Shown: positions 9,752 to 17,912 of the stretch, one piece after another
How the letters are laid out: each line of letters starts with the position of its first letter
How positions within the stretch are numbered: the first letter of the stretch is position 1
DNA from: Candidatus Binatia bacterium
Lineage (GTDB): Bacteria > Desulfobacterota_B > Binatia > UBA9968 > JAJDTQ01
Length of the DNA: 41,270 nucleotides
Reading direction: 5' to 3'
Assembly: GCA_022827045.1 (NCBI GenBank)
Contig: JAJDTQ010000001.1
Span: forward strand, 1 to 41,270
Translations under genes and position numbers: made by a program
The notes under the pieces: model-generated
The model's input: the letters and a program-made list of their open reading frames with translations, nothing else
Told to the model about the DNA's origin: nothing
Databases searched by the model: none

Positions 9752-10643
9752 TGTGCTCGGCGGACAGTCCGTACTTCCCGTAAAGTCCCTCGGTGTCGCC
9801 GGATTCGGCGAACTCGGTGACGCCGACCCGCCGCACCCGGCCGCGGCCGAGCTCGGCCACGGCTTCGGCTACGGCGCTGCCGAGGCCGCCGGAGATGCCG
9901 TGGTCCTCCACGGTGACGATCCTGCCGTGAGTTGACGCCACGGATTCGATGAACCCGGTGTCGATGGGCTTGATGGTGTGGATGTTGACGACCTGGGCGT
10001 TGATGCCTCGTTCGGCCAGCAGGTCGGCGGCCGTGAGCACATTCTCCATCACGGCGCCGGTCCCCACGAGCGACACGTCCGCGCCTTCCCGCAGCACTAC
10101 CGCCTTTCCGAAACGGAACTCGTAGCCTTCGCCGTTGACGTCGGCCACCTTCTGGCGCGTGAGCCGCAGGAACACGGGTCCGTCGTGTTGCGCGATGTAC
10201 TCCACCGCGCCGCGGGTCTCGATGGCGTCCGCCGGCTGCACCACGGCCATGTTGGGTAGCGTGCGCATGAGGCCCACGTCTTCGGTGGCCATCTGGCTGT
10301 AGCCGTCCTCGCCGATGCCGATGCCGGCATGGGTGCCGACGATCTTCACGTTGGCGCGGTTGTACGCCACCGCCATGCGGATCTGTTCGAAGCGGCCCAC
10401 CACGAAGCAGGCGAAGCTGCAGATGAAGGGGATCTTGCCGGCCAGGGCCATGCCCGCGCCGACGCCCACCATGTTGCCCTCGGCGATGCCGACGTCGAAG
10501 AAGCGGTCGGGATGCTTGCGCGAGAACTCGTCGGTCATGGTGGACTTCCGGAGGTCGGCGTCGAGGACGACGATATCCGGATTGTCGTCGGCCAGCCGGG
10601 TGACGGTCTCGCCGAAGGTGACGCGTGTTGCGGTTGCGCTCAT
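9720..10643 (-). CDS. Transketolase, C-terminal subunit
   Basis: A 307-residue protein equal to the pyrimidine-binding and C-terminal domains of transketolase/DXS-type enzymes. Motifs: FDVGIAEGNMVGVGAGMAL with the catalytic glutamate that activates thiamine diphosphate, GIGEDGYSQMATEDVGLMR, and a C-terminal domain with VEDHGISGGLGSAVAE. It complements the N-terminal half encoded just upstream at 10724-11542. The ATG at 10643 is preceded by AAGGAAGAG. Upstream in-frame sequence continues open but is out of register with any homologous protein. Split transketolases act as heteromers in pentose interconversion; the partner SDR gene hints at a sugar or polyol pathway. Confidence 0.92.
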   Translation of the reverse strand: MSATATRVTFGETVTRLADDNPDIVVLDADLRKSTMTDEFSRKHPDRFFDVGIAEGNMVGVGAGMALAGKIPFICSFACFVVGRFEQIRMAVAYNRANVKIVGTHAGIGIGEDGYSQMATEDVGLMRTLPNMAVVQPADAIETRGAVEYIAQHDGPVFLRLTRQKVADVNGEGYEFRFGKAVVLREGADVSLVGTGAVMENVLTAADLLAERGINAQVVNIHTIKPIDTGFIESVASTHGRIVTVEDHGISGGLGSAVAEAVAELGRGRVRRVGVTEFAESGDTEGLYGKYGLSAEHISAAAVELMD

Positions 10644-10667
10644 TTCTCTTCCTTGCTGCGGATACCC

Positions 10668-10694
10668 GTAGGGGCGACCGCCGGTCGCCCCTAC
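10668..10694. repeat. Perfect 12-bp inverted repeat between the transketolase halves
   Basis: GTAGGGGCGACC (10668-10679) and GGTCGCCCCTAC (10683-10694) are exact reverse complements around a GCC loop. It lies in the 80-base gap between the two transketolase subunit genes, inside the presumed operon. No T run follows on either strand. It looks like a dispersed repeat element rather than a terminator, but as RNA it would form a very stable stem. Confidence 0.7.
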
Positions 10695-10723
10695 CCGAGG
10701 TTGTTCCTGCGGGGCGGTGGTTC

Positions 10724-11542
10724 CTATCCGCCGTTGACCAACTCTTCGATGGCGCGGTCGCCTTCCTCGCGGCTGGGGGCCTTGCCGTGCCATTCCCAGC
10801 GGTTCTCCATGAAGCTGACCCCCTTGCCCTTGACTGTCTGGCAGACGATCATGGTGGGGCCGTCGCGATGCTGCTCCGCCGCCTTCAGGGCCTCCAGGAT
10901 AGCCGGGAAGCTGTGGCCGTCGATCTCCAGGGTGTTCCAGTTGAAGGCGCGCCACTTGTCCAGCAGCGGCTCCAGGCTCATGATCTCGTCGGTCACCCCG
11001 CTCAGCTGGATGTGGTTGTAGTCCATGAGCACGCAGAGGTTGTCGAGCTTGAAACGGGGCGCGGACATGGCCGCCTCCCAGATTTGCCCGGCCTGGCACT
11101 CGCCGTCGCTGATCACGCAGTACGTGCGGTAGTCCTTGCCGCCGGCCTTTCCCGCCAGCGCCATTCCCACGGCCACCGACAGGCCCTGTCCGAGGGAGCC
11201 GGTGGAGGCCTCCACGTAGGGGAAGCGGTGCCGGTCCGGGTGCCCCTGCATCCGGCTGTTGAGCTTGCGCAGGCTCAGCGTCTCCTCCCGCTCGAGGTAG
11301 CCGGCCCGGGCCAGGGCGGCGTACACCGCGGGCACGCAGTGCCCCTTGGAGAGCACGAACCGGTCCCGGTCCGGCCAGTCGGGCTGGTCCGGGCGGTGGC
11401 GCATCTGGTGAAAGTACAGCGCCGTCACGATGTCCGTGCAGGACAGCGAGCCGCCCGGGTGGCCGGAGCCTGCCTCCACCAGCATGCGGATCACGTCGAC
11501 CCTGATTTCCTTGGCTATGGCCTCGAGTTCCGGGATCGTCAT
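10724..11542 (-). CDS. Transketolase, N-terminal subunit
   Basis: A 272-residue thiamine-diphosphate-binding half of transketolase. Visible are GHPGGSLSCTDIVTALYF near residue 27, FVLSKGHCVPAVYAAL, GSLGQGLSVAVGMAL, and the cofactor motif beginning GDGECQAGQIWEAA and ending NHIQ. It pairs with the C-terminal subunit encoded 80 bases downstream. Its start is three bases after the stop of the SDR gene, so the three genes form one transcription unit read toward lower coordinates. Confidence 0.92.
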   Translation of the reverse strand: MTIPELEAIAKEIRVDVIRMLVEAGSGHPGGSLSCTDIVTALYFHQMRHRPDQPDWPDRDRFVLSKGHCVPAVYAALARAGYLEREETLSLRKLNSRMQGHPDRHRFPYVEASTGSLGQGLSVAVGMALAGKAGGKDYRTYCVISDGECQAGQIWEAAMSAPRFKLDNLCVLMDYNHIQLSGVTDEIMSLEPLLDKWRAFNWNTLEIDGHSFPAILEALKAAEQHRDGPTMIVCQTVKGKGVSFMENRWEWHGKAPSREEGDRAIEELVNGG

Positions 11543-11545
11543 AGG

Positions 11546-12322
11546 TTACACCATGGTCTGCCCGCCGCAGATGTTGAGAGCCTGTCCGGTGATGCCGGAC
11601 GCCTTGTCCGATGCCAGGTACACCGCGAACCGGGCGATCTCCTCCGGCTCCAGGAACCGCCGGATCGGCACGCCCGCGAGCGCCTGCTGCTTGAACGACT
11701 CGGGGTCCGTTCCCTGTTGCGCGGCGATCTGCTCGATGCCGGCGCGGGACATCTCCGTGTCCACCCAGCCGGGGCACAGGGCGTTGACGGTGATGCCGCG
11801 GTCGACCAGCTCCAGCGCCAGCGCCCGGGTGAAGCCGATGAGGCCGTGCTTGCTGGCGCAGTAAGCGGCATAGCCGGGAACGCCGAACTTGCCGAGCACC
11901 GAGGACATGTTGATGATGCGGCCGTCACCGTCCCCGCTCATGATGCCCAGCACTTCCTTCGTCAGCAGGTAGACCCCCGTCAGGTTCGTATCGACGATGG
12001 TGTGCCACAGACCGTCGTCGGCGTCATCCATGGGCGTCATCCCCGAGGTCCCGGCGTTGTTCACCAGGATATGGACCCGGCCCCAGTGATCGCGGATCGT
12101 GTCCACGCAATCCCGGATACCGGCCCTGTTCCTGACGTCGACCGGAACCGGCAGTACCGAATGACCTTCGGCCCGGAGTTCTTCGGCCACCGCCTCAAGC
12201 CTGGCCCCGTCACGCGCCGCGATGACGACCCTGGCGCCCTCCTGGGCCATGGCCCGCGCCACGGCCTTGCCGATGCCGGTGCCGCCGCCCGTGACCAGCG
12301 CTACTCGTTCCGACAATTCCAT
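11546..12322 (-). CDS. Short-chain dehydrogenase/reductase (classical SDR)
   Basis: A 258-residue NAD(P)-dependent oxidoreductase. MELSERVALVTGGGTGIGKA holds the nucleotide-binding TGxxxGxG motif. ILVNNAG lies near residue 88 and the catalytic YAAYCASK at about 150-158. The C-terminal SGITGQALNICGGQTM is typical of FabG-like proteins. The start at 12322 was chosen because homology begins there; a longer frame back to 12400 runs through a dispersed repeat. It leads the operon with split transketolase, so a sugar or sugar-alcohol substrate is possible, but specificity cannot be read from sequence. Confidence 0.9.
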   Translation of the reverse strand: MELSERVALVTGGGTGIGKAVARAMAQEGARVVIAARDGARLEAVAEELRAEGHSVLPVPVDVRNRAGIRDCVDTIRDHWGRVHILVNNAGTSGMTPMDDADDGLWHTIVDTNLTGVYLLTKEVLGIMSGDGDGRIINMSSVLGKFGVPGYAAYCASKHGLIGFTRALALELVDRGITVNALCPGWVDTEMSRAGIEQIAAQQGTDPESFKQQALAGVPIRRFLEPEEIARFAVYLASDKASGITGQALNICGGQTMV

Positions 12323-12381
12323 GGCGCCAACCGTCCCCTCGGAGTCAGAATCAACTGACAGATGCGATGCGGCCGTGGCCC

Positions 12382-12420
12382 TCACCCGGCCTTCGGCCAC
12401 CCTCTCCCAGAGGGAGAGGG
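12382..12420. repeat. Dispersed 39-bp hairpin repeat, copy 1
   Basis: Contains a mini-hairpin GGCC-TTC-GGCC (12388-12398) and then a perfect stem CCCTCTCCC (12400-12408) / GGGAGAGGG (12412-12420). The whole 39-base unit recurs at 33964-34002 with a single mismatch. It sits between the end of the complex-II operon (12434) and the SDR start (12322), both on the - strand, and may contribute to transcription termination although no T run follows. Confidence 0.75.
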
Positions 12421-12433
12421 TAAATTTGACAGG

Positions 12434-13210
12434 TCAGGACCCTTTGCCGCCCAGCGCCCCGAGCAGCCGAGCGATGGGATCGTAGAAGCGCGTCACCACG
12501 CGTTCCTTCAAGGGGATGATGGAGTTGTCGGTGATCTTGATGTGCTCCGGGCAGACCTCGGTGCAGCACTTGGTGATGTTGCAGAAGCCCAGCCCGGCCT
12601 CCTTGCGCAGGAACTCCAGCCGGTCGTCGGTGTCCAGCGGGTGCATCTCCAAACTGGCCACCCGAACGAAGAGACGCGGCCCGGCGAAGCCCGGCTTGTT
12701 GTCGTCGTGGTCCCGGATCACGTGGCAGACGTTCTGGCACAGGAAGCATTCGATGCACTTGTGGAACTCCTGCACCCGGTCGATGTCCTCCTGGTACATG
12801 CGCCGGGTGCCGTCGGCCTCCTTGGGCTTGGGCTTGAAGGGCGGGACGGTCTTGGCCTTCTCGTAGTTGTACGACACGTCGGTGACGAGGTCGCGGATCA
12901 GCGGGAAGGTCTTGATGGGCGCCACCGTGATGGTCTCGTCGGGCTCGAACGTGTTCATGCGCGTCATGCACATGAGCCGCGGCTTGCCGTTGACCTCGGC
13001 GCTGCACGAGCCGCACTTGCCGGCCTTGCAGTTCCAGCGTACGGCGAGGTCGCCGGCGTGCATGGCCTGGATGCTGTGGATCACGTCCAGCACCACCATG
13101 CCCTCCTGGAGCGGCACGGTGTAGTCCCTGAACTCTCCACCGCCGGCGTCGCCGCGCCAGACCCGCATTTTCGCTTCGCCACCGTTTCCTGCGACCGCTG
13201 CTTCAGACAT
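12434..13210 (-). CDS. sdhB: Succinate dehydrogenase/fumarate reductase iron-sulfur subunit (Sdh1-like)
   Basis: A 258-residue electron-transfer subunit. Ligands are visible for a [2Fe-2S] cluster (C61, C66, C69, C81 in CKAGKCGSC and LMC), a [4Fe-4S] cluster (C152, C155, C158, C162 in CIECFLCQNVC) and a [3Fe-4S] cluster (C210, C216, C220 in CNITKCCTEVCP). It passes electrons from the flavoprotein to the membrane quinone. The ATG at 13210 overlaps the stop of sdhA (TGATG), indicating translational coupling. The longer frame extending upstream is out of register with the family. It ends the seven-gene complex-II operon. Confidence 0.94.
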   Translation of the reverse strand: MSEAAVAGNGGEAKMRVWRGDAGGGEFRDYTVPLQEGMVVLDVIHSIQAMHAGDLAVRWNCKAGKCGSCSAEVNGKPRLMCMTRMNTFEPDETITVAPIKTFPLIRDLVTDVSYNYEKAKTVPPFKPKPKEADGTRRMYQEDIDRVQEFHKCIECFLCQNVCHVIRDHDDNKPGFAGPRLFVRVASLEMHPLDTDDRLEFLRKEAGLGFCNITKCCTEVCPEHIKITDNSIIPLKERVVTRFYDPIARLLGALGGKGS

Positions 13211-15012
13211 CAAACTTGCTCCTCGACGATCTTCCTGAGCTCCTCGGGCATCTCGGGCAGGGGCTCGAGGGAGACCGAGATGGCTCCGTTCTGCTTGCGC
13301 GTGACCACGTTGACGCTGCCGTACTTGGGGTCGGGGTCGGGGTAGTCGTCCCGGGTGTGGCCGCCGCGGCTTTCCTTGCACTCGAGGGCCGACAGGGTGG
13401 CGGCTTCGGCCACGGCCAACAGGTTCCGCAGGTCCAGCGCCAGGTGCCAGCCGGGGTTGAAGCGCCGGCCGCCCTCGACCTTCACCCGCTCGGCACGGTC
13501 CTTGTACGCCTCGACCTCCTCCATCGCCTTCAGCATCTCGCTCTCGGTGCGGATGATGCCGACGAGGTTGTGCATGGTGCGCTGGAGATCGCTGTGGATG
13601 GCGTAGGGGTTCTCGTCTCCGCGGTCGGTGAAGGACTCCAGCATCAGCGTCGTGACCCGGTCCACCTCCGCCGGATCGGCCTTTGCCGCCGCCTCCGCGC
13701 CCAAGGCGTAGTCCGCGGCGGATTCACCGGCGATGCGCCCGAACACCAGCAGGTCGGACAGGGAGTTGCCGCCCAGCCGGTTGGCGCCGTGCAGTCCTCC
13801 CGCCACCTCGCCCGCGGCATACAGGCCCGATACCGCGGTGGCGGAGGTGTCCGCGTCCACCCGGACGCCGCCCATGATGTAGTGGCAGGTGGGCCCCACC
13901 TCCATGGCTTCCTTGGTGATATCCACGTCCGCCAGCTCCTTGAACTGGTGGTACATGGACGGCAGCCGCCGCATGATGTACTCCGAGTCGCGGCGGTTGG
14001 CGATGTCCAGGTACACGCCGCCGTGCTCCGTCCCGCGGCCAGCCTTGACCTCGGCGTTGATGGCCCTCGCCACTTCGTCCCGCGGCAGCAGGTCCGGGGT
14101 GCGGCGGTTGTTCTTCTTGTCCTGGTACCAGGCGTCCGCCTCGGTCTCGTTGTCCGCGGTCTCCGCCTTGAAGAACTCCGGGATGTAGTTGAACATGAAG
14201 CGTTCGCCCTCGGAGTTGAGCAACGTGCCGCCGTCGCCGCGCACGCCCTCGGTCACCAGGATGCCGCGCACGCTGGGGGGCCAGACCATTCCGGTGGGGT
14301 GGAACTGCACCTTCTCCATGTCGATGAGGTCGGCGCCCACCTCCATGGCCATGCCCATGCCGTCGCCGCTGTACTCCCAGGAGTTGGAGGTCACCTGCCA
14401 GCACTTGCCGGAGCCGCCGGTGGCCAGCACCACGGCCTTGCAGTTGAACACGATCAGCTCGCCGCTCTCGCGCCAGTAGCCCACCGCTCCGCTCACCCGG
14501 CCGTCGTTCATCAGCAGGTGCTGGATGTTGCACTCCATGTAGACGTCGATGTCCAGCGCCACGGCGCGCTGCTGGAGCGTGCGGATCATCTCCAGACCGG
14601 TGCGGTCGCCCACGTGGGCCAGGCGGGCGTAGCGGTGGCCGCCGAAGTCCCGTTGCAGGATCAGTCCCTCGTCGGTGCGGTCGAACAGCGCGCCCCACTC
14701 CTCCAGCTCGAGCACCCGGTCCGGCGCCTGCTGGGCGTGGATCTGCGCCATGCGCCAGTTGTTCAGGAGCTTGCCGCCGCGCATGGTGTCGCGGAAGTGG
14801 ACTTTCCAATTGTCCTCCGGCCAGACGTTGCCCATGGCGGCGGCGATTCCGCCCTCGGCCATGACCGTGTGGGCCTTGCCCAGCAGCGACTTGCAGATGA
14901 TGGCGGTCCTGCAGCCCTTGTCGTGGGCCTCGATGCCGGCCCGCAGCCCGGCGCCCCCGGCTCCCACCACCACCACGTCGTAGTCGTGCGTCTCGTAGCT
15001 CTCGCCGGCCAT
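13210..15012 (-). CDS. sdhA: Succinate dehydrogenase/fumarate reductase flavoprotein subunit (Sdh1-like)
   Basis: A 600-residue flavoprotein with the FAD-binding GAGGAGLRAG at residues 17-26 and the covalent-FAD histidine H48 in KAHTVMAEGG. The substrate and proton-relay residues are present: RGDGGTLLN with its arginine, EVARAI with the general-acid arginine, and GANRLGGNSLSDLLVFG. It oxidises succinate to fumarate or catalyses the reverse. Wording such as KAHTVMAEGGIAAAMGN matches the mycobacterial Sdh1 branch rather than the E. coli enzymes. Its ATG overlaps the stop of the anchor gene sdhC, and its stop overlaps the start of sdhB. Confidence 0.95.
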   Translation of the reverse strand: MAGESYETHDYDVVVVGAGGAGLRAGIEAHDKGCRTAIICKSLLGKAHTVMAEGGIAAAMGNVWPEDNWKVHFRDTMRGGKLLNNWRMAQIHAQQAPDRVLELEEWGALFDRTDEGLILQRDFGGHRYARLAHVGDRTGLEMIRTLQQRAVALDIDVYMECNIQHLLMNDGRVSGAVGYWRESGELIVFNCKAVVLATGGSGKCWQVTSNSWEYSGDGMGMAMEVGADLIDMEKVQFHPTGMVWPPSVRGILVTEGVRGDGGTLLNSEGERFMFNYIPEFFKAETADNETEADAWYQDKKNNRRTPDLLPRDEVARAINAEVKAGRGTEHGGVYLDIANRRDSEYIMRRLPSMYHQFKELADVDITKEAMEVGPTCHYIMGGVRVDADTSATAVSGLYAAGEVAGGLHGANRLGGNSLSDLLVFGRIAGESAADYALGAEAAAKADPAEVDRVTTLMLESFTDRGDENPYAIHSDLQRTMHNLVGIIRTESEMLKAMEEVEAYKDRAERVKVEGGRRFNPGWHLALDLRNLLAVAEAATLSALECKESRGGHTRDDYPDPDPKYGSVNVVTRKQNGAISVSLEPLPEMPEELRKIVEEQV

Positions 15013-15770
15013 CAGATGATCCTCAGGTCCTGGATCACGCCGTGGGCCAGCAGCCGCACGTAGACGTCGGTGAGGCCCACCCATACGAGGCTCACCCAGG
15101 CGATCTGCATGTGCTTCTCGTTCAGCTTTGTGACGATGCCCCAGGCCTTGTAGCGTCCCGGCGCCGCCTTGAAGCTGTTGAGCCCGCCGCCGCACAGGTG
15201 CCGGCACGAGTGGCAGGAAAAGCTGTAGAGGGACAGCAGGGCGGCGTTGGCGATGAGCACCAGCGTGCCCAGGCCGATGCCGAAGCTGCCGCCGAAGTTG
15301 AACGCGATGATCGCGTCCCACCACAGGAAAGCCAGGATCGGCAGCGACGCCCAGAAGAAGTAGCGGTGGACGTTCTGCAGGATGAACGGGAAGCGGGTCT
15401 CGCCGGAATAGCTGCCGGCCGCGTCCCGCACCGCGCAGGCCGGCGGCGACCAGAAGAAGGAGCGGTAGTAGGCCTTGCGGTAGTAGTAGCAGGTCAGCCG
15501 GAAGCCGCCCGGGATCCACAGGATCAGGATCGCCGGGGACCAGTTGTACCACGACCCGAACAGCGGCACGCTCACGTGCTCGCAGTTGATGGCCAGGCAC
15601 GGCGAGTAGAAGGGCGACAGGTACGGCGCCGCGTAGTAGTTGCCGTTCTGAAGCGCGGCCCAGGTCGAATAGACGGCGAAGGCGCCCAGACCCAGCACCA
15701 CCAGCATGGGCTCCACCCACCAAGTGTCCTGCCGCAGAGTTCTCTTGTTGTCGATTGCTATGCTGTTCAT
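15012..15770 (-). CDS. sdhC: Succinate dehydrogenase membrane anchor, single five-helix subunit
   Basis: A 252-residue membrane protein with five hydrophobic segments (for example VVLGLGAFAVYSTWAAL near 30, ILILWIPGGFRLTCYYY near 83, FFWASLPILAFLWWDAIIAF near 138). The block YYYRKAYYRSFFWSPPACAV followed by SGETRFPFILQNVHRYFFW is characteristic of the anchor of mycobacterial Sdh1-type complexes, in which one subunit replaces the SdhC/SdhD pair. It should bind quinone, and histidines in the segments could ligate haem. It directly precedes sdhA with overlapping stop and start. Confidence 0.88.
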   Translation of the reverse strand: MNSIAIDNKRTLRQDTWWVEPMLVVLGLGAFAVYSTWAALQNGNYYAAPYLSPFYSPCLAINCEHVSVPLFGSWYNWSPAILILWIPGGFRLTCYYYRKAYYRSFFWSPPACAVRDAAGSYSGETRFPFILQNVHRYFFWASLPILAFLWWDAIIAFNFGGSFGIGLGTLVLIANAALLSLYSFSCHSCRHLCGGGLNSFKAAPGRYKAWGIVTKLNEKHMQIAWVSLVWVGLTDVYVRLLAHGVIQDLRII

Positions 15771-15807
15771 GATTCGACCGTGTCCGCGCTCCTTTTCGCG
15801 TTTGGCT

Positions 15808-16011
15808 TCACTGCTTCTTCCGGACCACCTCGTAGCCCAGCTCGTCGATGCCGGACAGGATCTCCGCCAGGGCCGTCTCGTCCTCTACCCACGCGTGGCC
15901 GAGCCGGACCTTCACGGCGTAGTAGTAGCCGAAGGGACGCTGCGCCTTGCGGAACTTGAACAGTTCCCGGGCCAGGTTGACGGGATTGGGCTTGTACTCG
16001 TCCTTGCCCAT
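15808..16011 (-). CDS. Small conserved-looking protein in the complex-II operon
   Basis: A 67-residue soluble-looking protein (MGKDEYKPNPVNLARELFKF at the start, then aromatic- and charge-rich sequence with FGYYYAVKV). I recognise no family. It starts three bases after the HdrB/CCG gene and ends 37 bases before sdhC, so position supports a real gene in the operon. E-type succinate dehydrogenases of Sulfolobus have a small fourth subunit, SdhF; whether this is an analogue is speculation based only on size and place. The longer frame across it on the same strand is a different register. Confidence 0.6.
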   Translation of the reverse strand: MGKDEYKPNPVNLARELFKFRKAQRPFGYYYAVKVRLGHAWVEDETALAEILSGIDELGYEVVRKKQ

Positions 16012-16014
16012 CCT

Positions 16015-16893
16015 CTAAGTGAGCATGTCGATCTTGTCGTTGACCGCCTTGGTGGACACGATGTGCCGGCCGAGCTGCATTTCGTCGGGGTCGAACCCCA
16101 GCGCCAATCCCACGAGCTGCGGCAGATGGATGATGGGCAAGTCGATCTTCTCGCCCTTCTGGCCTTCGGCTCGCGGCTGGTTGCCGTCGAGGTTCAGATG
16201 GCACAGCGGACAGGGGGTCACCATGCAGTCGGCGCCGTTGCCCTTTGACTCGCCGGCGTGCTTGGACACCATGCCCAGCGACGCCTCCTCGTTGGCGGTG
16301 AGGATCGGGAAGCCGCAGCACTTGGTCTTGCCGCTGATGTCGACGTTCTCCGCCCCCAGGATGCTGGTGAGGTCCTCCAGGTAGGTCCGGCGACCGCCCA
16401 CCTCCTTGGTGGGCACCATGATGTTGCCGGGCCGGCGCAGGAAGCAGCCGTAGAAGGGCGACACCTTGAGCCCGTTCAGGGGACGCTGGATCAGCGTCTT
16501 GAGCTTCTCGATGCCGTAGTCCTCGAACAGCACCCACAGCATGTGCGTGACCTCGGTGGTGCCCTGGTACGACAGTCCTTCCTCGGCCAGGTACTCGCGG
16601 TTGATCTCTTCCCGGTACTCGGGGTCCTGCAGCCGGTGGTTGGCCTGGCTGAAGACGCCCTGGCAGGTGCTGCAGATGGTCATGATGGGCAGTCCCATCT
16701 GCTCCGCCTTGGCGAAGGTCCGCGCGTTGATGGGGTCCGACAACTGCGTCGGCATGCAGCCGGCGCCGGTGCACGACACGTCGGTCATCTCCTCGAGTTC
16801 GATGTCGAGCTTCTCGGCCACCTTGACGGCGGCGGAGTAGAGCTCGGGACAGCCGCCCTTGGCCACACATCCGGGGTAGAACGCGTATTTCAC
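16015..16893 (-). CDS. HdrB-like CCG-domain subunit of an E-type succinate dehydrogenase/fumarate reductase
   Basis: A 292-residue cysteine-rich protein of the HdrB/SdhE/MfrE family. The N-terminus KYAFYPGCVAKGGCPE is diagnostic. The second CCG domain is canonical, with CCGFPILTANEEAS and CPLCHLNLD. The first is degenerate: the expected CC pair reads CTGAGC before CSTC. In related enzymes this subunit holds an unusual Fe-S centre and links the complex to quinone or thiol electron carriers. The GTG start at 16893 overlaps the stop of the Fe-S gene (GTGA) and has GGAGG upstream. Confidence 0.9.
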   Translation of the reverse strand: MKYAFYPGCVAKGGCPELYSAAVKVAEKLDIELEEMTDVSCTGAGCMPTQLSDPINARTFAKAEQMGLPIMTICSTCQGVFSQANHRLQDPEYREEINREYLAEEGLSYQGTTEVTHMLWVLFEDYGIEKLKTLIQRPLNGLKVSPFYGCFLRRPGNIMVPTKEVGGRRTYLEDLTSILGAENVDISGKTKCCGFPILTANEEASLGMVSKHAGESKGNGADCMVTPCPLCHLNLDGNQPRAEGQKGEKIDLPIIHLPQLVGLALGFDPDEMQLGRHIVSTKAVNDKIDMLT

Positions 16894-17846
16894 TTGGAGT
16901 CCTCCGCTTTCTCGATAATGCGCTTGATCTGATCGGCCCCCGGGCGCTTCTCGTGGCGGCCGGGCATTTTCCCTCGCCGCATCGCCCGCACGGCGGTGGG
17001 CAGGAGCTTCATCAGTCCGGTCACGTTGGTCAGCCCCTCGGTCTCCATCACCAGCTTGCGCTCGTCGAGCCAGCCGGTCTGCTTCACGGAGTTGATGAAG
17101 CTCGCGTGGTGCCGGCTCACCTTCTCGTGCTTGATGCCTTCCTTGAAGGACACGTCGCGCATCTCCATGATCTTGGTGGACGGGGTCAGCCGGCGCGGGC
17201 ACTTGCCGTCGGCCTCGTAGCAGTGGACGCAGTCCCAAAGCCCCTGGGGCTGCTCCACCACCTTCATGCGGGCCTCCATCTCGGCTCCGCTCTCCCGCGG
17301 GTCCATGACGAAGCGGTAGCTCTTGACCAAGGCGCCGGGCCCCAGGAAGTCGAAGTTCACCGGCAGCACCGCGCAGCCCTCGTCGCACAGGCCGCACTGG
17401 TAGCAGCTCATGGTCTTGCGCACGTCCGCCATCTCCGCCTCGGACACGACGTTCTCGGTGGGCGCGAACTCGTCCTCGGGCGCCATCCACGGCTTCATGG
17501 CCGCCAGCTTGTCCCAGGTGAAGGCGTCCATGTCGAACACCAGGTCCTTGATCACCGGTATGTTGCGCACCGGGTCCAACTGGACCTCGGGGGCCTTCTT
17601 GGTGACGTCGGCGATCCGGGTGGTGCAGGTGAACTGGGCCTTGTAGTTGATGCGCACCGCGCACTCGCCGCAGGTGCCCTGGCAACAGGAGGCGCGGAAG
17701 GCCAGGCTGTCATCCTGCTCGTCCCGGATCTTCTGGAGCCCATCCAGGACCGTGGCGTCCTCGGGCAGGTCCACCTGGTAGGTGGCGTAGCCCGACTCGC
17801 CGCCGTTCTCCGGGTCCTTGCGATTGATCTTGTAGGTGACTTCCAT
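16890..17846 (-). CDS. E-type succinate dehydrogenase/fumarate reductase iron-sulfur subunit
   Basis: A 318-residue Fe-S protein. The [2Fe-2S] loop is CCQGTCGEC with a downstream FTC. The first ferredoxin-type motif CYQCGLCDEGC (about residues 147-157) can bind [4Fe-4S]. The second motif reads C206-x2-C209-x6-C216-P; Ala212 stands where the middle cysteine of the standard motif is expected. About 100 further residues extend beyond normal SdhB and are rich in basic residues. AAGGAGG precedes the ATG. It lies between the flavoprotein and HdrB-like genes, the order of MfrABE/SdhABE-type operons. Confidence 0.9.
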   Translation of the reverse strand: MEVTYKINRKDPENGGESGYATYQVDLPEDATVLDGLQKIRDEQDDSLAFRASCCQGTCGECAVRINYKAQFTCTTRIADVTKKAPEVQLDPVRNIPVIKDLVFDMDAFTWDKLAAMKPWMAPEDEFAPTENVVSEAEMADVRKTMSCYQCGLCDEGCAVLPVNFDFLGPGALVKSYRFVMDPRESGAEMEARMKVVEQPQGLWDCVHCYEADGKCPRRLTPSTKIMEMRDVSFKEGIKHEKVSRHHASFINSVKQTGWLDERKLVMETEGLTNVTGLMKLLPTAVRAMRRGKMPGRHEKRPGADQIKRIIEKAEDSK

Positions 17847-17912
17847 GAGTCCTCCTTGGCCGGCGCCTCCCGCCCTTGTCCGCGCGCGGACGTGCGGGCG
17901 TGGTGCCCGCCG

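Noticed and set aside
10625..12358. 577-codon + strand frame across the SDR and transketolase genes
   Set aside because: Shadow of real - strand genes; no start context or domain.
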